From positions 62,001-126,000 of the forward strand of contig NZ_AP023239.1 in the NCBI RefSeq assembly GCF_013393385.1: a stretch of 64,000 bases of DNA. The letters run 5' to 3'. Both the position numbers and the translations under genes were made by a program. Below are positions 8,414 through 26,701 of the stretch, piece by piece (the first letter of the stretch is position 1; each line of letters starts with the position of its first letter). The notes beneath the pieces were generated by a model, which worked only from the letters and a program-made list of their open reading frames with translations, did not search any database and was not told the DNA's origin. The stretch comes from Paenibacillus sp. URB8-2 (GTDB lineage Bacteria; Bacillota; Bacilli; Paenibacillales; Paenibacillaceae).

Positions 8414-10108
8414 TTGGAGATCGTTGTGGGATGGAAGGAATGGGAGCAGTGGGCCGGCGATGGCTGGAACACCCTGCCTCTGATCATACGATCGCAGCAT
8501 GGCCCGGGCGGACTGCCCCGCTCATGGAAAAAGGCATGGGAAATCGCATCGCCTTATTCCGTAGTATTGGAAAGCGGAAAGGGAGGACGCTATACGTATC
8601 TCGGATTGCGCCCTTCGTCTGTGCTGACAGGCAAAGGGGAGCGCGCCGAGGTGCTGTGGACCATAGGCGGCTGTGATTCGGGAGCGGGCAGCTCGGCCGA
8701 AGTAGAAACCGGGGTGCTTGGGGGTGCGCCGCTTGAGGTGCTGCGCCGATGGATGGCGCCTTTTACCGCTCCCCGTCCGGATAATTCCATCCTTCCGCCG
8801 TTTACGGGGGGCTGCGTAGGCTTTCTGTCTTATGATGTGGTCCGCTCGCTGGAACGTCTGCCTGCCGCTTCGGAGGATAACCCTGGATTTTCCGATTATC
8901 TCTGGATGCGGCTGGATGAGATATGGATTTACGACCATGAGGAGGATCAGCTGTACTGCGCGGTACACACCTTAATCCCTTCAGAGGATCGCATTGGACA
9001 AGAAGCTCCAGGGAATGGGGCATATACGGGGGAGACTCCTTCCGCGAATCCTCCCTCGGGAGCTGTGTCCGTTGAAGGACTCAGGGCGCTTTACGAAGAG
9101 TCGCTGGACAAAGCGGAGGGAATGCTAAAGCAGTGGCGGGAAATATGCGACGCGGCGGAGGCCGTAGAGGAGGCCGGTGCGGACAATCCGCATGTTCCGC
9201 ATATCCCCGCAGCGGCCGAATCCGGCGAATGGCCGGGGATGTCCTCGGCCTTCACCAGGGAGAAGTTCCAGCAGGCTGTGCTGGATATCCAGGAATACAT
9301 CCGCCAGGGCGATGTATTTCAGGTGAACCTTTCGCTTCGGCAGGAAGCGAAGCTGAACTCCTCGCCGGAGGAGGTGTACGAGTGGCTGCGCAGGCTCAAC
9401 CCGTCCCCGTACATGGGGCTGCTGCGCTCGCCCGGCTTCGCGCTGTCCAGCGCTTCGCCGGAGCTGCTCGTCAAGCTGCACGGGGACAAGGTGAGCGCGC
9501 GGCCAATCGCCGGCACCCGGCGCAGAGGCCTGACTCCCGCGGAGGACGCCGCCATGGAGGCGGAGCTGCGCGGGAGCGTCAAAGAGACGGCCGAGCATAT
9601 TATGCTCGTCGATCTGGAGCGCAACGACATCGGCCGCGTCTCTGCGTACGGCTCGGTTCACGTACCTGAGCTGATGACCGTGGAGCGATACTCACATGTC
9701 ATGCATTTGGTCTCCCAGGTCAATGGGCGGATCGCAGAAGGCAAGGATGCTTACGATACGATCGCGGCGATGTTTCCGGGCGGAACGATTACGGGAGCGC
9801 CGAAGGTAAGGACGATGGAGATTATCGAGGAACTGGAGCCGGTCCGGCGGGGTCCGTATACGGGTTCGATAGGTTGGATTGACTACGGCGGCAATATGGA
9901 ATTAAATATTATTATACGAACGCTTGTCGTAAAGGACGGAACAGGTTATATTCAGACGGGCGCGGGCATTGTGATCGATTCCGATCCTTACCGCGAATAC
10001 CGGGAATGCCACAATAAAGCCAAAGCCATCGTCAAGGCGGTCCTGTGCAGCGAGGCGGCATGGGAGAAGCGGATGGGCGGCGGCGCGGAGGGAGCGAAAG
10101 AAACATGA
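8414..10108 (+). CDS. pabB: Aminodeoxychorismate synthase component I (PabB)
   Basis: Converts chorismate with ammonia (from PabA) to 4-amino-4-deoxychorismate for folate synthesis. About 564 residues. The C-terminal chorismate-binding domain has SPELLVKL, the [11 protein letters not shown] segment, [16 protein letters not shown] and the signature [12 protein letters not shown], ending with [10 protein letters not shown] choose the TTG at 8414: AGGAGG at 8402-8407 sits 6 bases upstream, while the ATG at 8408 abuts it. Operon position before pabA and pabC separates it from trpE. The 3' end overlaps pabA (ATGA). Confidence 0.92.
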   Translation: MEIVVGWKEWEQWAGDGWNTLPLIIRSQHGPGGLPRSWKKAWEIASPYSVVLESGKGGRYTYLGLRPSSVLTGKGERAEVLWTIGGCDSGAGSSAEVETGVLGGAPLEVLRRWMAPFTAPRPDNSILPPFTGGCVGFLSYDVVRSLERLPAASEDNPGFSDYLWMRLDEIWIYDHEEDQLYCAVHTLIPSEDRIGQEAPGNGAYTGETPSANPPSGAVSVEGLRALYEESLDKAEGMLKQWREICDAAEAVEEAGADNPHVPHIPAAAESGEWPGMSSAFTREKFQQAVLDIQEYIRQGDVFQVNLSLRQEAKLNSSPEEVYEWLRRLNPSPYMGLLRSPGFALSSASPELLVKLHGDKVSARPIAGTRRRGLTPAEDAAMEAELRGSVKETAEHIMLVDLERNDIGRVSAYGSVHVPELMTVERYSHVMHLVSQVNGRIAEGKDAYDTIAAMFPGGTITGAPKVRTMEIIEELEPVRRGPYTGSIGWIDYGGNMELNIIIRTLVVKDGTGYIQTGAGIVIDSDPYREYRECHNKAKAIVKAVLCSEAAWEKRMGGGAEGAKET

Positions 10109-10686
10109 TACTGGTTATCGACAACTATGACTCTTTTACGTATAATCTCGTGCAGTATTTGGGGGAGTTGGGCGAGAAGGTCGAGGTGCGCCGCAACGAT
10201 GAAATCACCGTCGAAGAGATTGAAAAGATGGCGCCGGACCATATTCTGATCTCTCCGGGACCGTGTACACCGAATGAGGCGGGTATCAGTCTCGAACTGA
10301 TTGACCATTTTAAAGGAGTAATCCCGATCTTCGGCGTTTGCCTCGGTCATCAGGCGATCGGACAGGCATTCGGCGGCAATGTTATTCGAGCGGAGCGTCT
10401 GATGCATGGCAAAACCTCGCCGATCCATCATAAAGGAGGCTCTGTCTTCGAGGGATTGGAATCGCCGTTTACCGCAACCCGGTATCATTCTCTGCTGGTG
10501 GAGCGCGAGAGCCTGCCGGGTTGCTTGGAAATTACGGCCGAAACGGCGGAAGGCGAGATTATGGGACTTCGCCATAAGGATTATCCGATTGAGGGCGTAC
10601 AGTTCCATCCGGAGTCGATTATTACCGATCACGGCCATACGATGCTGCGCAATTTCCTGAAACGAAAAGCCGGAAAGACGGTATGA
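10105..10686 (+). CDS. pabA: Aminodeoxychorismate/anthranilate synthase glutamine amidotransferase (PabA/TrpG)
   Basis: Class I glutamine amidotransferase that supplies ammonia to PabB. 193 residues. The nucleophile is Cys79 in [12 protein letters not shown]; the oxyanion motif is [11 protein letters not shown]; the His/Glu pair is in VQFHPESI near the C-terminus. In B. subtilis this protein serves both folate and tryptophan synthesis. Starts in the pabB stop (ATGA) and itself overlaps pabC by four bases, indicating tight coupling. Confidence 0.95.
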   Translation: MILVIDNYDSFTYNLVQYLGELGEKVEVRRNDEITVEEIEKMAPDHILISPGPCTPNEAGISLELIDHFKGVIPIFGVCLGHQAIGQAFGGNVIRAERLMHGKTSPIHHKGGSVFEGLESPFTATRYHSLLVERESLPGCLEITAETAEGEIMGLRHKDYPIEGVQFHPESIITDHGHTMLRNFLKRKAGKTV

Positions 10687-11561
10687 ACTATATAGGAGTT
10701 AATGGCGGCGTCGTTGACGCCGCGGATGCCGTGGTTTCCGTCAGGGATCACGGCTTTTTGTACGGCATCGGTCTGTTCGAGACGTTTCGGACATACGGCG
10801 GGAGACCTTTTTTGCTGGAGCGGCACCTGGAACGTATGGCGGAAGGCTGCCGCCAGCTCGGCATTCCTTATGAGCCCGACACTGCTAGCCTGACGGACTG
10901 GGCCAGGAAGCTCATAAAACGGAATGGGCTGCAAGAAGCTTATGTCCGTTTTACTATAACTGCCGGCGAGGATGCTTTGGGTCTTCCTACGGGAGACTAT
11001 ACGCATCCGAATCAGGTGCTGTTCGCCAAAGCGCTGCCGCAGCGCCCCGCCGAACTCGATACGTATGGCAAAGAGCTGCAACTGCTCAAACTGCGCCGGA
11101 ATACGCCGGAAGGCAAGGTGCGCTTCAAGTCGCTGCATTATATGAATAATATTTTAGCCAAAAGAGAGCTGACGCTCTACCCGTCCGCGGCCCGCGGCGC
11201 CGAAGGTCTAATGTTAACCGAGCGCGGAGTAGTGGCGGAGGGCATCGTCAGCAATGTGTTTTTCGTGAAAGAGGGCCGTTTGTTCACACCGGATGAGTCT
11301 ACGGGCATACTCCCGGGAATTACCCGGGAAATGGTGATGGAGCTTGCACGGAGCGAAGACCTAGAGGTTGAAACCGGAGCGTATTCATGGGAAATGCTGA
11401 GTACGGCGGACGAAGTTTTTTTGACCAATTCGATTCAAGAGATCGTACCGGTAACCGTTCTATGGAAAGAGAGTGAACGTAGGGCGGTCGGAAGCGGGAC
11501 TGCAGGTCCCATCACTTCCTTGCTTCTTAAGAAATATCGACAGAAAGCGGGCGGAGAGTAA
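10683..11561 (+). CDS. pabC: 4-amino-4-deoxychorismate lyase (PabC)
   Basis: PLP-dependent fold-type IV lyase giving p-aminobenzoate and pyruvate. 292 residues. The PLP lysine is in [11 protein letters not shown]. The family segments [16 protein letters not shown] and [16 protein letters not shown], and the late segment [14 protein letters not shown], are present. Overlaps pabA at its start and touches folP at its end (shared base 11561). Confidence 0.95.
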   Translation: MNYIGVNGGVVDAADAVVSVRDHGFLYGIGLFETFRTYGGRPFLLERHLERMAEGCRQLGIPYEPDTASLTDWARKLIKRNGLQEAYVRFTITAGEDALGLPTGDYTHPNQVLFAKALPQRPAELDTYGKELQLLKLRRNTPEGKVRFKSLHYMNNILAKRELTLYPSAARGAEGLMLTERGVVAEGIVSNVFFVKEGRLFTPDESTGILPGITREMVMELARSEDLEVETGAYSWEMLSTADEVFLTNSIQEIVPVTVLWKESERRAVGSGTAGPITSLLLKKYRQKAGGE

Positions 11562-12403
11562 TGAAGCCTACACTTTATTCGCGAAAATATAATTGCGGCC
11601 CGACTGAACTTGCTTTGGGAACGCGGACTTTGGTCATGGGAATCCTGAATGTCACCCCGGATTCATTCTCAGACGGCGGACTTTGGGACAAGCCCGAAAC
11701 GGCGGTCCTCCATGCGCTTCAGATGGCGGAGGAAGGTGCTGACATTATCGACATCGGCGGCGAATCGACGCGTCCCGGACATGAACCAGTGAGCGCTGAT
11801 GAGGAATTGACGCGTATCCTTCCCGTTATCGAGGCGATTCACCGGGCTGCGCCGCAAATCCCTTTATCGGTCGATACGTATAAAGCGGAGGTGGCGAAGC
11901 AGGCGATTGCCGCCGGAGCACATATTATTAACGACATCTGGGGCTGCAAAGCCGACCCCCTTATGGCAGCGGTCACCGCCGAAGCCGGCTGTCCGATCAT
12001 ATTGATGCATAACCGGCATGAGCGGAATTACACCGATTTACGGGCCGATATGATTGCAGACCTGCGCGAAAGCATCGATTTGGCTTTACAGGCGGGAGTC
12101 CAGGCGGAGAAAATCATCCTCGATCCCGGCATCGGCTTTGCCAAGGATTATCATGAAAATTTACGGGCGATGATGTCGCTTGACTCTTTGACCGAGCTCG
12201 GCTATCCCGTGCTGCTTGCCACGTCGCGCAAACGGTTTATCCGTACGGCGCTTGACCTGCCGGTAGACGATTTGGTCGAAGGTACTGCGGCAACTGTGGC
12301 TTTGGGCATCGCGCAGGGCTGTCAAATTGTACGCGTTCACGATGTGCGACTGATCAAACGGACCGTAACGATGTGTGACGCCATGCTTTACTCTGGTCAA
12401 TAA
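11561..12403 (+). CDS. folP: Dihydropteroate synthase
   Basis: Joins p-aminobenzoate and dihydropterin pyrophosphate to dihydropteroate; the sulfonamide target. 280 residues. Both family signatures are seen: MGILNVTPDSFSDGG near residue 28 and DIGGESTRPG near residue 62. IILDPGIGFAK and the terminal VRVHDV complete the barrel. Third step of the pab-fol cluster. Confidence 0.96.
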   Translation: MKPTLYSRKYNCGPTELALGTRTLVMGILNVTPDSFSDGGLWDKPETAVLHALQMAEEGADIIDIGGESTRPGHEPVSADEELTRILPVIEAIHRAAPQIPLSVDTYKAEVAKQAIAAGAHIINDIWGCKADPLMAAVTAEAGCPIILMHNRHERNYTDLRADMIADLRESIDLALQAGVQAEKIILDPGIGFAKDYHENLRAMMSLDSLTELGYPVLLATSRKRFIRTALDLPVDDLVEGTAATVALGIAQGCQIVRVHDVRLIKRTVTMCDAMLYSGQ

Positions 12404-12427
12404 ATAACGAAAGGCGGCACCGCCAAA

Positions 12428-12790
12428 ATGGACAAAATGAAGCTTCACCGCATGGAATATTACGGTTACCACGGCGTTTTTGAAGAGGAACGCAAGTTGG
12501 GCCAGCGGTATTATATTGATTTGGAGTTTGAAATGGACTTAAGCGGAGCGGGACTGAGCGATGATCTCCAGCAGACGGTAAACTACGCAGAGGCGCATGC
12601 GTTGGTTAAAAATATTGTCGAAATGGAGTCCTATAAGTTAATTGAAGCTTTGGGAGAACGTATTGCATCTGCCTTACTTGACACTTATACTATTATCAAC
12701 GCGGTAACGGTCAAGGTGACCAAGCCGCATCCGCCGTTCGACGTTCATTTCCAGGGAGTGACTGTGGAACTGTTCCGAACGAGAAAGTGA
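12428..12790 (+). CDS. folB: Dihydroneopterin aldolase
   Basis: Cleaves dihydroneopterin to 6-hydroxymethyl-dihydropterin and glycolaldehyde. 120 residues, standard size. Typical features: MEYYGYHGVFEEERKLGQRYYID at the start (shown here only as landmarks HGVFEEE and LGQRYYID), TVNYAEAHALV, and the C-terminal VKVTKPHPP. AAAGGCGGC upstream serves as ribosome-binding site. It lies 24 bp after folP. Confidence 0.95.
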   Translation: MDKMKLHRMEYYGYHGVFEEERKLGQRYYIDLEFEMDLSGAGLSDDLQQTVNYAEAHALVKNIVEMESYKLIEALGERIASALLDTYTIINAVTVKVTKPHPPFDVHFQGVTVELFRTRK

Positions 12791-12800
12791 GAACCGATTC

Positions 12801-13349
12801 ATGAGTAATCATTCCCCCTCTGAGCAGTCAGAGGCTTATATTGCTTTAGGGGCCAATTTGGGAGACCGCGAAAAAAGTCTAAAAGAGGCGCTTGCCCTCC
12901 TTAATGCCCATACAGATATTCAGGTTATGCGCTGTTCCGGCGTATACGAGACCGAGCCTGTCGGTTATTTGGATCAGCCGAATTTTTTAAATATGGCGGC
13001 AGCCGTGCGCACATCGCTGATGCCTGAAACGCTGCTGAATGTGATGCTGGAGATTGAGAATCAGCTGGGCCGGGTGAGGGAGATACAGAACGGTCCGCGG
13101 ACGGTGGATTTGGATTTGCTGTGGATGGATGGACAGACTATGAATACTCCGCATTTGACTCTGCCGCACCCCCGTATGCTGGAACGCGCATTCGTGCTTT
13201 TTCCGCTCCGCGATATCGTGCCGCAGGATGAACCGTCCGGGCTCTTGGAAAAAGTAACGGACGCGCTGGGCAAGTTAGACGGAAGGGAAGGAATCAAGTT
13301 GTGGACAACAAGCGGGTGGGAAGGCGGATTCGGGCATTCCGCAAGCTAA
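12801..13349 (+). CDS. folK: 2-amino-4-hydroxy-6-hydroxymethyldihydropteridine pyrophosphokinase (FolK)
   Basis: Transfers pyrophosphate from ATP to the pterin alcohol, giving the FolP substrate. 182 residues. HPPK motifs: LGANLGDREKSL near the N-terminus and the signature NGPRTVDLDLLW near residue 94-105, then LPHPRMLERAFVL. It reads 49 bp into the next gene in another frame, an overlap also seen with yazB in B. subtilis-type clusters. Confidence 0.95.
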   Translation: MSNHSPSEQSEAYIALGANLGDREKSLKEALALLNAHTDIQVMRCSGVYETEPVGYLDQPNFLNMAAAVRTSLMPETLLNVMLEIENQLGRVREIQNGPRTVDLDLLWMDGQTMNTPHLTLPHPRMLERAFVLFPLRDIVPQDEPSGLLEKVTDALGKLDGREGIKLWTTSGWEGGFGHSAS

Positions 13350-13513
13350 AGGGCTATACTCAACAGGAGTTGGCGGACCGCGCCGGCATTTCGCTCACTG
13401 TGCTTGGAGCGGTAGAGCGGGGAAATCGACGTTTGGAAGATCAAATTTTAGATAAAATTGCGATAGTTTTGGAGGTCGGGGTCAAGGAATTGACCGACTT
13501 ATCCTCAATATAA
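13301..13513 (+). CDS. yazB: Small XRE-family helix-turn-helix protein (YazB-like)
   Basis: 70-residue protein that is essentially one Cro/C1-type HTH domain: [22 protein letters not shown] is the first two helices and [15 protein letters not shown] the recognition region. GTG start at 13301 with AAGGAA upstream, inside folK. Position between folK and dusB equals B. subtilis yazB. DNA target and role are unknown; conserved linkage to folate genes is the only functional hint. Confidence 0.85.
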   Translation: MDNKRVGRRIRAFRKLKGYTQQELADRAGISLTVLGAVERGNRRLEDQILDKIAIVLEVGVKELTDLSSI

Positions 13514-13527
13514 AGGAAGTGAACAGC

Positions 13528-14550
13528 ATGCTTAAAATCGGCAACATCGAAATGAAAAACCAGGTTGTGCTCGCGCCCATGGCCGGCGTCTGCAATCCGG
13601 CTTTCCGGCTGATCGCCAAAGAGTTCGGAACCGGCCTGGTCTGCGCGGAAATGGTCAGCGACAAGGCGATTGTGCATGGCAACAAGCGGACACGCGAAAT
13701 GCTGTTTGTCGACGAACGCGAGAAACCGCTGAGCTTGCAGATTTTTGGCGGGGACCGCGAGTCGCTTGTCGAAGCGGCAAAGGTAGTTGATAAAGAAACG
13801 AACGCCGATATTATCGATATCAATATGGGCTGCCCCGTGCCGAAGGTAACAAAATGCGACGCCGGCGCCCGTTGGCTTCTTGAGCCGAACAAGATTTATG
13901 AAATGGTCTCCGCAGTTGTCGATGCTGTCGATAAGCCGGTGACCGTCAAAATGCGGATCGGCTGGGACAGCGAGCATATTTACGTCGTGGACAACGCGCG
14001 CGCGGTGGAACGGGCGGGAGGCCAGGCGATCAGCGTGCATGGACGGACGCGCGAGCAGCTGTACACCGGACACGCGGATTGGAGCTATATCCGTCAGGCC
14101 AAGGAAGCTGTGTCTATTCCGGTAATCGGCAACGGCGATGTGCAGACGCCGCAGGATGCCAAAGCCATGCTGGATCAGACCGGCTGCGACGGCGTGATGA
14201 TCGGGCGAGGTGCGCTCGGCAATCCGTGGATGCTGTACCGCACCGTCAAGTATCTAAGCACCGGAGAGCTGCTGTCCGATCCATCCCCGAAAGAGAAGAT
14301 CGAGGTCGCCATTTTGCATATGGACCGGCTGGTCGCGCTGAAAGGCGAAGCGGTGGCTGTGCGCGAAATGCGCAAGCATCTGGCCTGGTATTTGAAAGGT
14401 CTGAAAGGCGCGGCCCGCGTAAAGGATGTTATTATGGAAGAAACGAAACGGGACGAAATGGTGCGGATTTTAAGCGATTTTGTCGACAAGGTTTCGGAAG
14501 AAGAATCGGGCGATGTAGAAGGCGCTGAAGCGTCCGTTTCTGCGGTATAA
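13528..14550 (+). CDS. dusB: tRNA-dihydrouridine synthase DusB
   Basis: FMN enzyme reducing uridines in tRNA. About 340 residues. Motifs: [15 protein letters not shown] near the N-terminus, the active-site Cys region [31 protein letters not shown], and [11 protein letters not shown] for FMN phosphate binding. I use ATG 13528, which matches the usual MLKIG-type N-terminus and has AAAGGAAG about 9 bases upstream; an in-frame GTG at 13519 is too close to that site. The C-terminus has an acidic extension. Confidence 0.94.
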   Translation: MLKIGNIEMKNQVVLAPMAGVCNPAFRLIAKEFGTGLVCAEMVSDKAIVHGNKRTREMLFVDEREKPLSLQIFGGDRESLVEAAKVVDKETNADIIDINMGCPVPKVTKCDAGARWLLEPNKIYEMVSAVVDAVDKPVTVKMRIGWDSEHIYVVDNARAVERAGGQAISVHGRTREQLYTGHADWSYIRQAKEAVSIPVIGNGDVQTPQDAKAMLDQTGCDGVMIGRGALGNPWMLYRTVKYLSTGELLSDPSPKEKIEVAILHMDRLVALKGEAVAVREMRKHLAWYLKGLKGAARVKDVIMEETKRDEMVRILSDFVDKVSEEESGDVEGAEASVSAV

Positions 14551-14601
14551 CGCCTGCTGTCGTGCTTTATTTGGATGCGCCGGACGATACGAAGGCTGTC
14601 A

Positions 14602-14630
14602 TTGACATTTTGTAACGGTTCCCATATAAT
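14602..14630 (+). promoter_or_regulatory. Strong sigma-A promoter of greA
   Basis: Full consensus TTGACA (14602-14607), 17-bp spacer, TATAAT (14625-14630). It leaves a leader of about 110 nt. Confidence 0.88.
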
Positions 14631-14749
14631 TTCACAGTATAAATTCGCCGTTTCAAATAATGCAAGGCAGCGGAGGGTTCTTATCCCTTCGGATTCGCAT
14701 ATAGTTATGGTGTTTTCAATAAATGTATACGACAGGAGAATCGGTTAAG

Positions 14750-15229
14750 ATGAGCGATAAAGAAGTCATCCTTACCCCGGACGGACTCAAGCGTCTGGAA
14801 GAGGAATTGGAGAACCTCAAATCCGTTAAGCGCCGCGAAGTAGCCGAGCGGATTAAAGTAGCTATCGGATATGGAGATATAAGCGAAAACTCTGAGTATG
14901 AAGATGCCAAGAACGAACAGGCTTTTATCGAAGGCCGCGTCATTACCTTGGAGAAAATGCTTCGCAACGCCCGCATCATCAACAGCGATGAAATCAACAC
15001 CGAGGTCGTCAGCGTCGGAGTAACGGTTTCCGTAGAGGACATGGAATTCGGGGATGTCATGGAGTACACGATCGTCGGCAGTGCCGAATCCGATCCGCTT
15101 AACAACAAGATTTCCAACGAAAGTCCGGTTGGCAAAGCCATTATCGGGAAGAAAAAGGGCGCTGTCGTCGATGTCAACGTGCCCGCAGGCGTTATTCAAT
15201 ATAAAATCATTGATATTAAGATGAAATAA
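14750..15229 (+). CDS. greA: Transcription elongation factor GreA
   Basis: Stimulates RNA cleavage by backtracked RNA polymerase. 159 residues. N-terminal coiled coil ([17 protein letters not shown]) with the tip acidic motif [13 protein letters not shown], then the C-terminal FKBP-like domain ending in [17 protein letters not shown]. The ATG at 14750 follows AGGAGA; the in-frame ATG at 14723 lacks a ribosome-binding site. Its position between dusB and lysS differs from B. subtilis. Confidence 0.96.
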   Translation: MSDKEVILTPDGLKRLEEELENLKSVKRREVAERIKVAIGYGDISENSEYEDAKNEQAFIEGRVITLEKMLRNARIINSDEINTEVVSVGVTVSVEDMEFGDVMEYTIVGSAESDPLNNKISNESPVGKAIIGKKKGAVVDVNVPAGVIQYKIIDIKMK

Positions 15230-15319
15230 ATTGCGGATCTAAACGTCCGATCGCACTCGACTGCGCAGCCGGCGATGGTTGATTATACCGGACTGACGCA
15301 GACGGGAAACCGTTTGGAT

Positions 15320-15343
15320 AAGCTTCCTTAGGGAAGCTTTTTT
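15320..15343 (+). terminator. Terminator after greA
   Basis: AAGCTTCC-TTAG-GGAAGCTT followed by TTTT. Confidence 0.88.
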
Positions 15344-15415
15344 CAGGATATAAGAAAGATTAGGGTTCTAAAGGAACGGTCTACACAAGGTTCAAATCTG
15401 TTTTTGAAGGGATGA

Positions 15416-16942
<1,527 letters not shown>

Positions 16943-16970
16943 AGAACAGATTCTATCTATATAGAAGATA

Positions 16971-17014
16971 AAACCCAGGGGAGCGGCGAAGTGTCGGGCT
17001 TTCCTGGGTTTTTG
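16971..17014 (+). terminator. Terminator after lysS
   Basis: AAACCCAGG / CCTGGGTTT stem (16972-17011) with TTTGATTTTTT after it. Confidence 0.88.
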
Positions 17015-17033
17015 ATTTTTTCCTATAATACTA

Positions 17034-17062
17034 TTGCAATCTATTAATAGATATGGTATATT
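17034..17062 (+). promoter_or_regulatory. rRNA promoter P1
   Basis: TTGCAA, 17-bp spacer, TATATT. First of two tandem promoters with the same spacing and near-identical hexamers, in an AT-rich region. Confidence 0.78.
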
Positions 17063-17117
17063 CTAATTCCGGCCAAGAAATACGAGTTCTGCTTCAAAAA
17101 GAAATTAAAAAAAGAGC

Positions 17118-17146
17118 TTGCATTAAACGGTCCGATATGATATATT
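17118..17146 (+). promoter_or_regulatory. rRNA promoter P2
   Basis: TTGCAT (17118-17123), 17-bp spacer, TATATT (17141-17146), 84 bp downstream of P1. The leader after it contains a CTTTGAAAACTGAAC stretch typical of Firmicutes rRNA leaders. Confidence 0.82.
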
Positions 17147-17366
17147 ATAAAAGTTGCTGCTGAGACATTAAGTTGAACGGCGACAAACAAGTTTGATCTT
17201 TGAAAACTGAACAACGAGTGAGTGGGAATTCGCTTTAGCGAGTTCCAAAATGAAGAGAATGCAAATTCTCGTCAGATGTTTCAAAATGAGCTTATCGCTC
17301 TATCGATAAACTTTTCGGATGGTTATTTTCTCGGAGTGATCCGGGTGGTAACCTCACGAAAAAACC

Positions 17367-22101
<4,735 letters not shown>

Positions 22102-22227
22102 AATTTCTAAAATGCAAAGTTTCGTTTCGAATCCAGTTTTCAGGGAGTAAGATTCCTGTAGCGCGTTTTCTGTAGTCGATGATTTTCCTGAAGAGATTCG
22201 GGAAGCGAAGCGACCGGAAAACATCCG

Positions 22228-22344
22228 TTTGGTGGCGATGGCGGAGGGGTCCCACGCGTACCCATCCCGAACACGACCGTTAAGCCCTCCAGCGCCGATG
22301 GTACTTGGACCGAAGGGTCCTGGGAGAGTAGGACGCCGCCAAGC
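22228..22344 (+). rRNA. rrf: 5S ribosomal RNA
   Basis: 117 nt from TTTGGTGGCGATGGCGGAGG to GACGCCGCCAAGC. Terminal helix TTTGGTGGC/GCCGCCAAG pairs. Contains the conserved CCGAACACGACCGTTAAGC segment. Confidence 0.96.
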
Positions 22345-22350
22345 ACATGA

Positions 22351-22382
22351 ACCACTGCTGAAATTCAGCAGTGGTTTTTTGT
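22351..22382 (+). terminator. Terminator of the rRNA operon
   Basis: ACCACTGCTGAA/TTCAGCAGTGGT perfect stem followed by TTTTTT, directly after 5S. Confidence 0.94.
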
Positions 22383-22522
22383 ATACTTTATTTGATTCTG
22401 GTAAATCCTATCTTTTTATCGCTGAAATGGACGCAACTGTACGCTGATGATGGACAAATAGCCGGGGATTTGTTCACGGCAGCGCCGATTTTTTCAAAGA
22501 AATCCCTGCTCATGTAATGTTC

Positions 22523-22551
22523 TTGACAGTACAAAAGGCCTTTGCTAAGAT
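22523..22551 (+). promoter_or_regulatory. Sigma-A promoter of guaB
   Basis: TTGACA, 17-bp spacer, TAAGAT. It leaves a leader of about 165 nt. I looked for a purine riboswitch core and found none. The rest of 22383-22721 holds no gene. Confidence 0.75.
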
Positions 22552-22691
22552 GGCAATAATATATTTTTGGACATACCGCTCCAACTTACTTTGACGATTA
22601 GAACCAGTGTACTTCCAGATCGGCATATCTGTCCTCCGTGGATGGACTTGAGACGAAGTATGTTCTTTTTTATAAAGTTCGCGGGCCGTGA

Positions 22692-24179
<1,488 letters not shown>

Positions 24180-24200
24180 GTGATACAAAATTTAAAATAA

Positions 24201-24239
24201 GGACGGTCAGGACGAATTTCGGCCTGTCCGTCTTTTTTT
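24201..24239 (+). terminator. Terminator after guaB
   Basis: GGACGGTCAGG / CCTGTCCGTC stem followed by TTTTTTT. Confidence 0.88.
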
Positions 24240-24306
24240 GATTGTACCCCTGTGTTAGAATAGAACAAGCAATTGAGATGATTATCATAAGGAGAGTTTA
24301 AAACCA

Positions 24307-25695
24307 TTGAAGTTTAAGACTAAATCCAGTGTGAAGCAAATGGCAGTGAAGACAGCAACAGCGGGTCTGCTTTTAAATATGCTTGTGTTATCCCCTATTC
24401 CGGCGCTAGCCGAAAGCGTTCAGACGCCGGTTCCGGCAACGGCTGATACAACCGCCACACCGGCTGCGGCTGGAATCCCTGTAACCATTCCTTCGGTTCA
24501 ATCGCTTGGTTTGAATCTGAAATCGGCCGTACTATTTGAGCCGACGACAGGACAAGTCCTTCTGTCGCTGAATGCGGATGTGCCGCTTCCTCCGGCCAGT
24601 ATGACGAAAATGATGACGGAATATCTCATCGCCGATGCCGTCAAGAACGGCAAATTGTCATGGGATCAGAAAGTAACCGTTGCTGAGAATGCTGCCAAGC
24701 AGACTGGCTCGCGTATTTATTTGGCCGAGGGAGATCAACATACCATTGAAGAACTGTACATAGCCATGGCGGTTGGCTCAGCCAATGATGCTACCGTCGC
24801 GCTGGCCGAAACGCTTTCCGGTTCGGAACAGGAATTCGTCAAGCTGATGAACGAGACCGCCCAGAAGATGGGGATGAAGACAGCGTATTTTATCAACTCG
24901 ACCGGGCTTAGCCGTGAAGATATGCCTGCCAATTTCCGTCCGGATACGGATAAGGAAACGGTAATGTCGGCAATGGATGCGGCGATTCTTGCCCAGCATA
25001 TTGTTACCGATCATCCTGATTTCTCGAAATATACGACCATTCAATCGTACAAATTCCGCGAACGGGATTCGGCACCTATGGTAAACTATAACTGGATGCT
25101 GGAAGCGAACCAAAATATCCCTAACTTTAAAGCGTACGCCTATCCCGGCCTGGACGGCCTGAAGACGGGACATACCTCCAGCGCGGGCAACTGCTTTACG
25201 GGAACTGCTGTGCGCGACGGCATGCGCCTGATTAGCGTGGTTATGGGAGCCAACTCCGAAGCCCACCGCTTCACAGAGACGAAGAAGGTGCTTGATTTTG
25301 GATTTAACAATTTTGAAGTCAAGCAGGTGGTCTCAGCCAAAGCAACCGTTGCCGGTCATGAGACGGTTCCGGTTGAGAAAGGCAAGGAGAGTACGGTGCC
25401 GGTGGTAACCGACGCAGGCGCGACCTTTGTCGTTCCGAAGGGAACGGCTTCTCCGCAAGTTACGTCGGCGGTACAGGTCAACGATGCATCGACGCTGGTT
25501 GCGCCGATCGCCCAAGGCACGAAAGTGGGGAAGGTTACCTATACGTATAAAGTGAACGGAATAGGGACCCAGCAAAAAACGGTCAATCTCATTACATCCG
25601 AGAAAGCGGAGAAAGCCGGTTGGTTCAAGCTGCTCTTCAGAGCGATTGGAAGTTTCTTTAGCGACATTTTTTCGGGAATTAAGAATTTGTTCTAA
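24307..25695 (+). CDS. dacA: D-alanyl-D-alanine carboxypeptidase (PBP5-type)
   Basis: Trims the terminal D-Ala from peptidoglycan stem peptides; secreted and held at the membrane. 462 residues. Signal peptide with cleavage after PALA (about residue 35). SXXK is Ser98-Met-Thr-Lys101, SXN is Ser158-Ala-Asn160, and KTG is in GLKTGHTS. The second beta-rich domain and a C-terminal amphipathic anchor (WFKLLFRAIGSFFSDIFSGI) follow. The TTG start at 24307 has AAGGAGAG about 10 bases upstream. The guaB-dacA-pdxST-serS order is as in B. subtilis. Confidence 0.95.
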   Translation: MKFKTKSSVKQMAVKTATAGLLLNMLVLSPIPALAESVQTPVPATADTTATPAAAGIPVTIPSVQSLGLNLKSAVLFEPTTGQVLLSLNADVPLPPASMTKMMTEYLIADAVKNGKLSWDQKVTVAENAAKQTGSRIYLAEGDQHTIEELYIAMAVGSANDATVALAETLSGSEQEFVKLMNETAQKMGMKTAYFINSTGLSREDMPANFRPDTDKETVMSAMDAAILAQHIVTDHPDFSKYTTIQSYKFRERDSAPMVNYNWMLEANQNIPNFKAYAYPGLDGLKTGHTSSAGNCFTGTAVRDGMRLISVVMGANSEAHRFTETKKVLDFGFNNFEVKQVVSAKATVAGHETVPVEKGKESTVPVVTDAGATFVVPKGTASPQVTSAVQVNDASTLVAPIAQGTKVGKVTYTYKVNGIGTQQKTVNLITSEKAEKAGWFKLLFRAIGSFFSDIFSGIKNLF

Positions 25696-25731
25696 ATTTT
25701 AAAGATAAGCACTTAATTCCGAGTAAATGGC

Positions 25732-25760
25732 TTGTATATTTAGCCGCCATGCGGTAAAAT
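25732..25760 (+). promoter_or_regulatory. Promoter of pdxST
   Basis: TTGTAT, 17-bp spacer, TAAAAT, about 40 bp upstream of pdxS. Confidence 0.7.
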
Positions 25761-25801
25761 AAAAAGTTAGATTAAGATAGATTATCGGGAGGCTTGAAGA
25801 T

Positions 25802-26683
25802 ATGGAAACAGGAACATCGAGAGTTAAAAGGGGTATGGCAGAAATGCAGAAAGGCGGCGTCATCATGGACGTCATGAATGCGGAACAGGCTAAAATTGCC
25901 GAAGCTGCAGGCGCTGTTGCCGTTATGGCTCTGGAGCGTGTGCCATCCGACATTCGTGCAGCTGGCGGCGTCGCCCGTATGGCCGACCCAACCATCGTGG
26001 AAGAGGTTATCAAGGTTGTAAGCATCCCCGTTATGGCCAAAGCCAGAATCGGTCATTATGTAGAAGCCAAGGTGCTGGAATCCCTGGGAGTCGACTACCT
26101 GGACGAAAGCGAAGTGCTGACTCCTGCGGATGAAGTATTCCATATTGATAAACGTGAATTTACCGTGCCTTTCGTCTGCGGAGCGAAGGATCTGGGAGAA
26201 GCGCTGCGCCGTATCAGCGAAGGTGCGTCCATGATCCGTACCAAAGGCGAGCCGGGAACCGGCAACATCGTAGAGGCTGTACGTCATATGCGCTATATCA
26301 ACAGCCAAATCCGCAAGGTTCAAAATTTATCGAAGGACGAGCTGTATGCCGAAGCCAAAAATCTTGGCGTGTCTTACGACCTGCTGCTTGAAGTTCATGA
26401 GCTTGGCAAGCTTCCTGTCGTTAACTTCGCTGCAGGCGGCGTGGCCACTCCAGCCGATGCCGCACTGATGATGCATCTGGGAGCGGATGGCGTATTTGTA
26501 GGCTCCGGTATTTTCAAATCGGACAACCCGGAGAAATTCGCCCGTGCTATTGTTGAGGCGACTACCCATTACACCGATTATAAGCTGATCGCCGAAGTGT
26601 CCAAGAACCTTGGCGCAGCGATGAAAGGCATTGATATTGCAACTCTGACCGCAGCCGAACGGATGTCCGAGCGCGGCTGGTAA
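25802..26683 (+). CDS. pdxS: Pyridoxal 5'-phosphate synthase subunit PdxS
   Basis: Synthase subunit of the DXP-independent vitamin B6 pathway: ribose 5-phosphate + glyceraldehyde 3-phosphate + ammonia gives PLP. 293 residues, highly conserved. Catalytic lysines are in VMAKARIGH and [13 protein letters not shown]. The TIM-barrel start [15 protein letters not shown] and the phosphate site [15 protein letters not shown] are intact. Forms a dodecamer with PdxT, encoded 18 bp downstream. Confidence 0.98.
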   Translation: METGTSRVKRGMAEMQKGGVIMDVMNAEQAKIAEAAGAVAVMALERVPSDIRAAGGVARMADPTIVEEVIKVVSIPVMAKARIGHYVEAKVLESLGVDYLDESEVLTPADEVFHIDKREFTVPFVCGAKDLGEALRRISEGASMIRTKGEPGTGNIVEAVRHMRYINSQIRKVQNLSKDELYAEAKNLGVSYDLLLEVHELGKLPVVNFAAGGVATPADAALMMHLGADGVFVGSGIFKSDNPEKFARAIVEATTHYTDYKLIAEVSKNLGAAMKGIDIATLTAAERMSERGW

Positions 26684-26701
26684 TAGAGAGAAGGGTTTGA
26701 A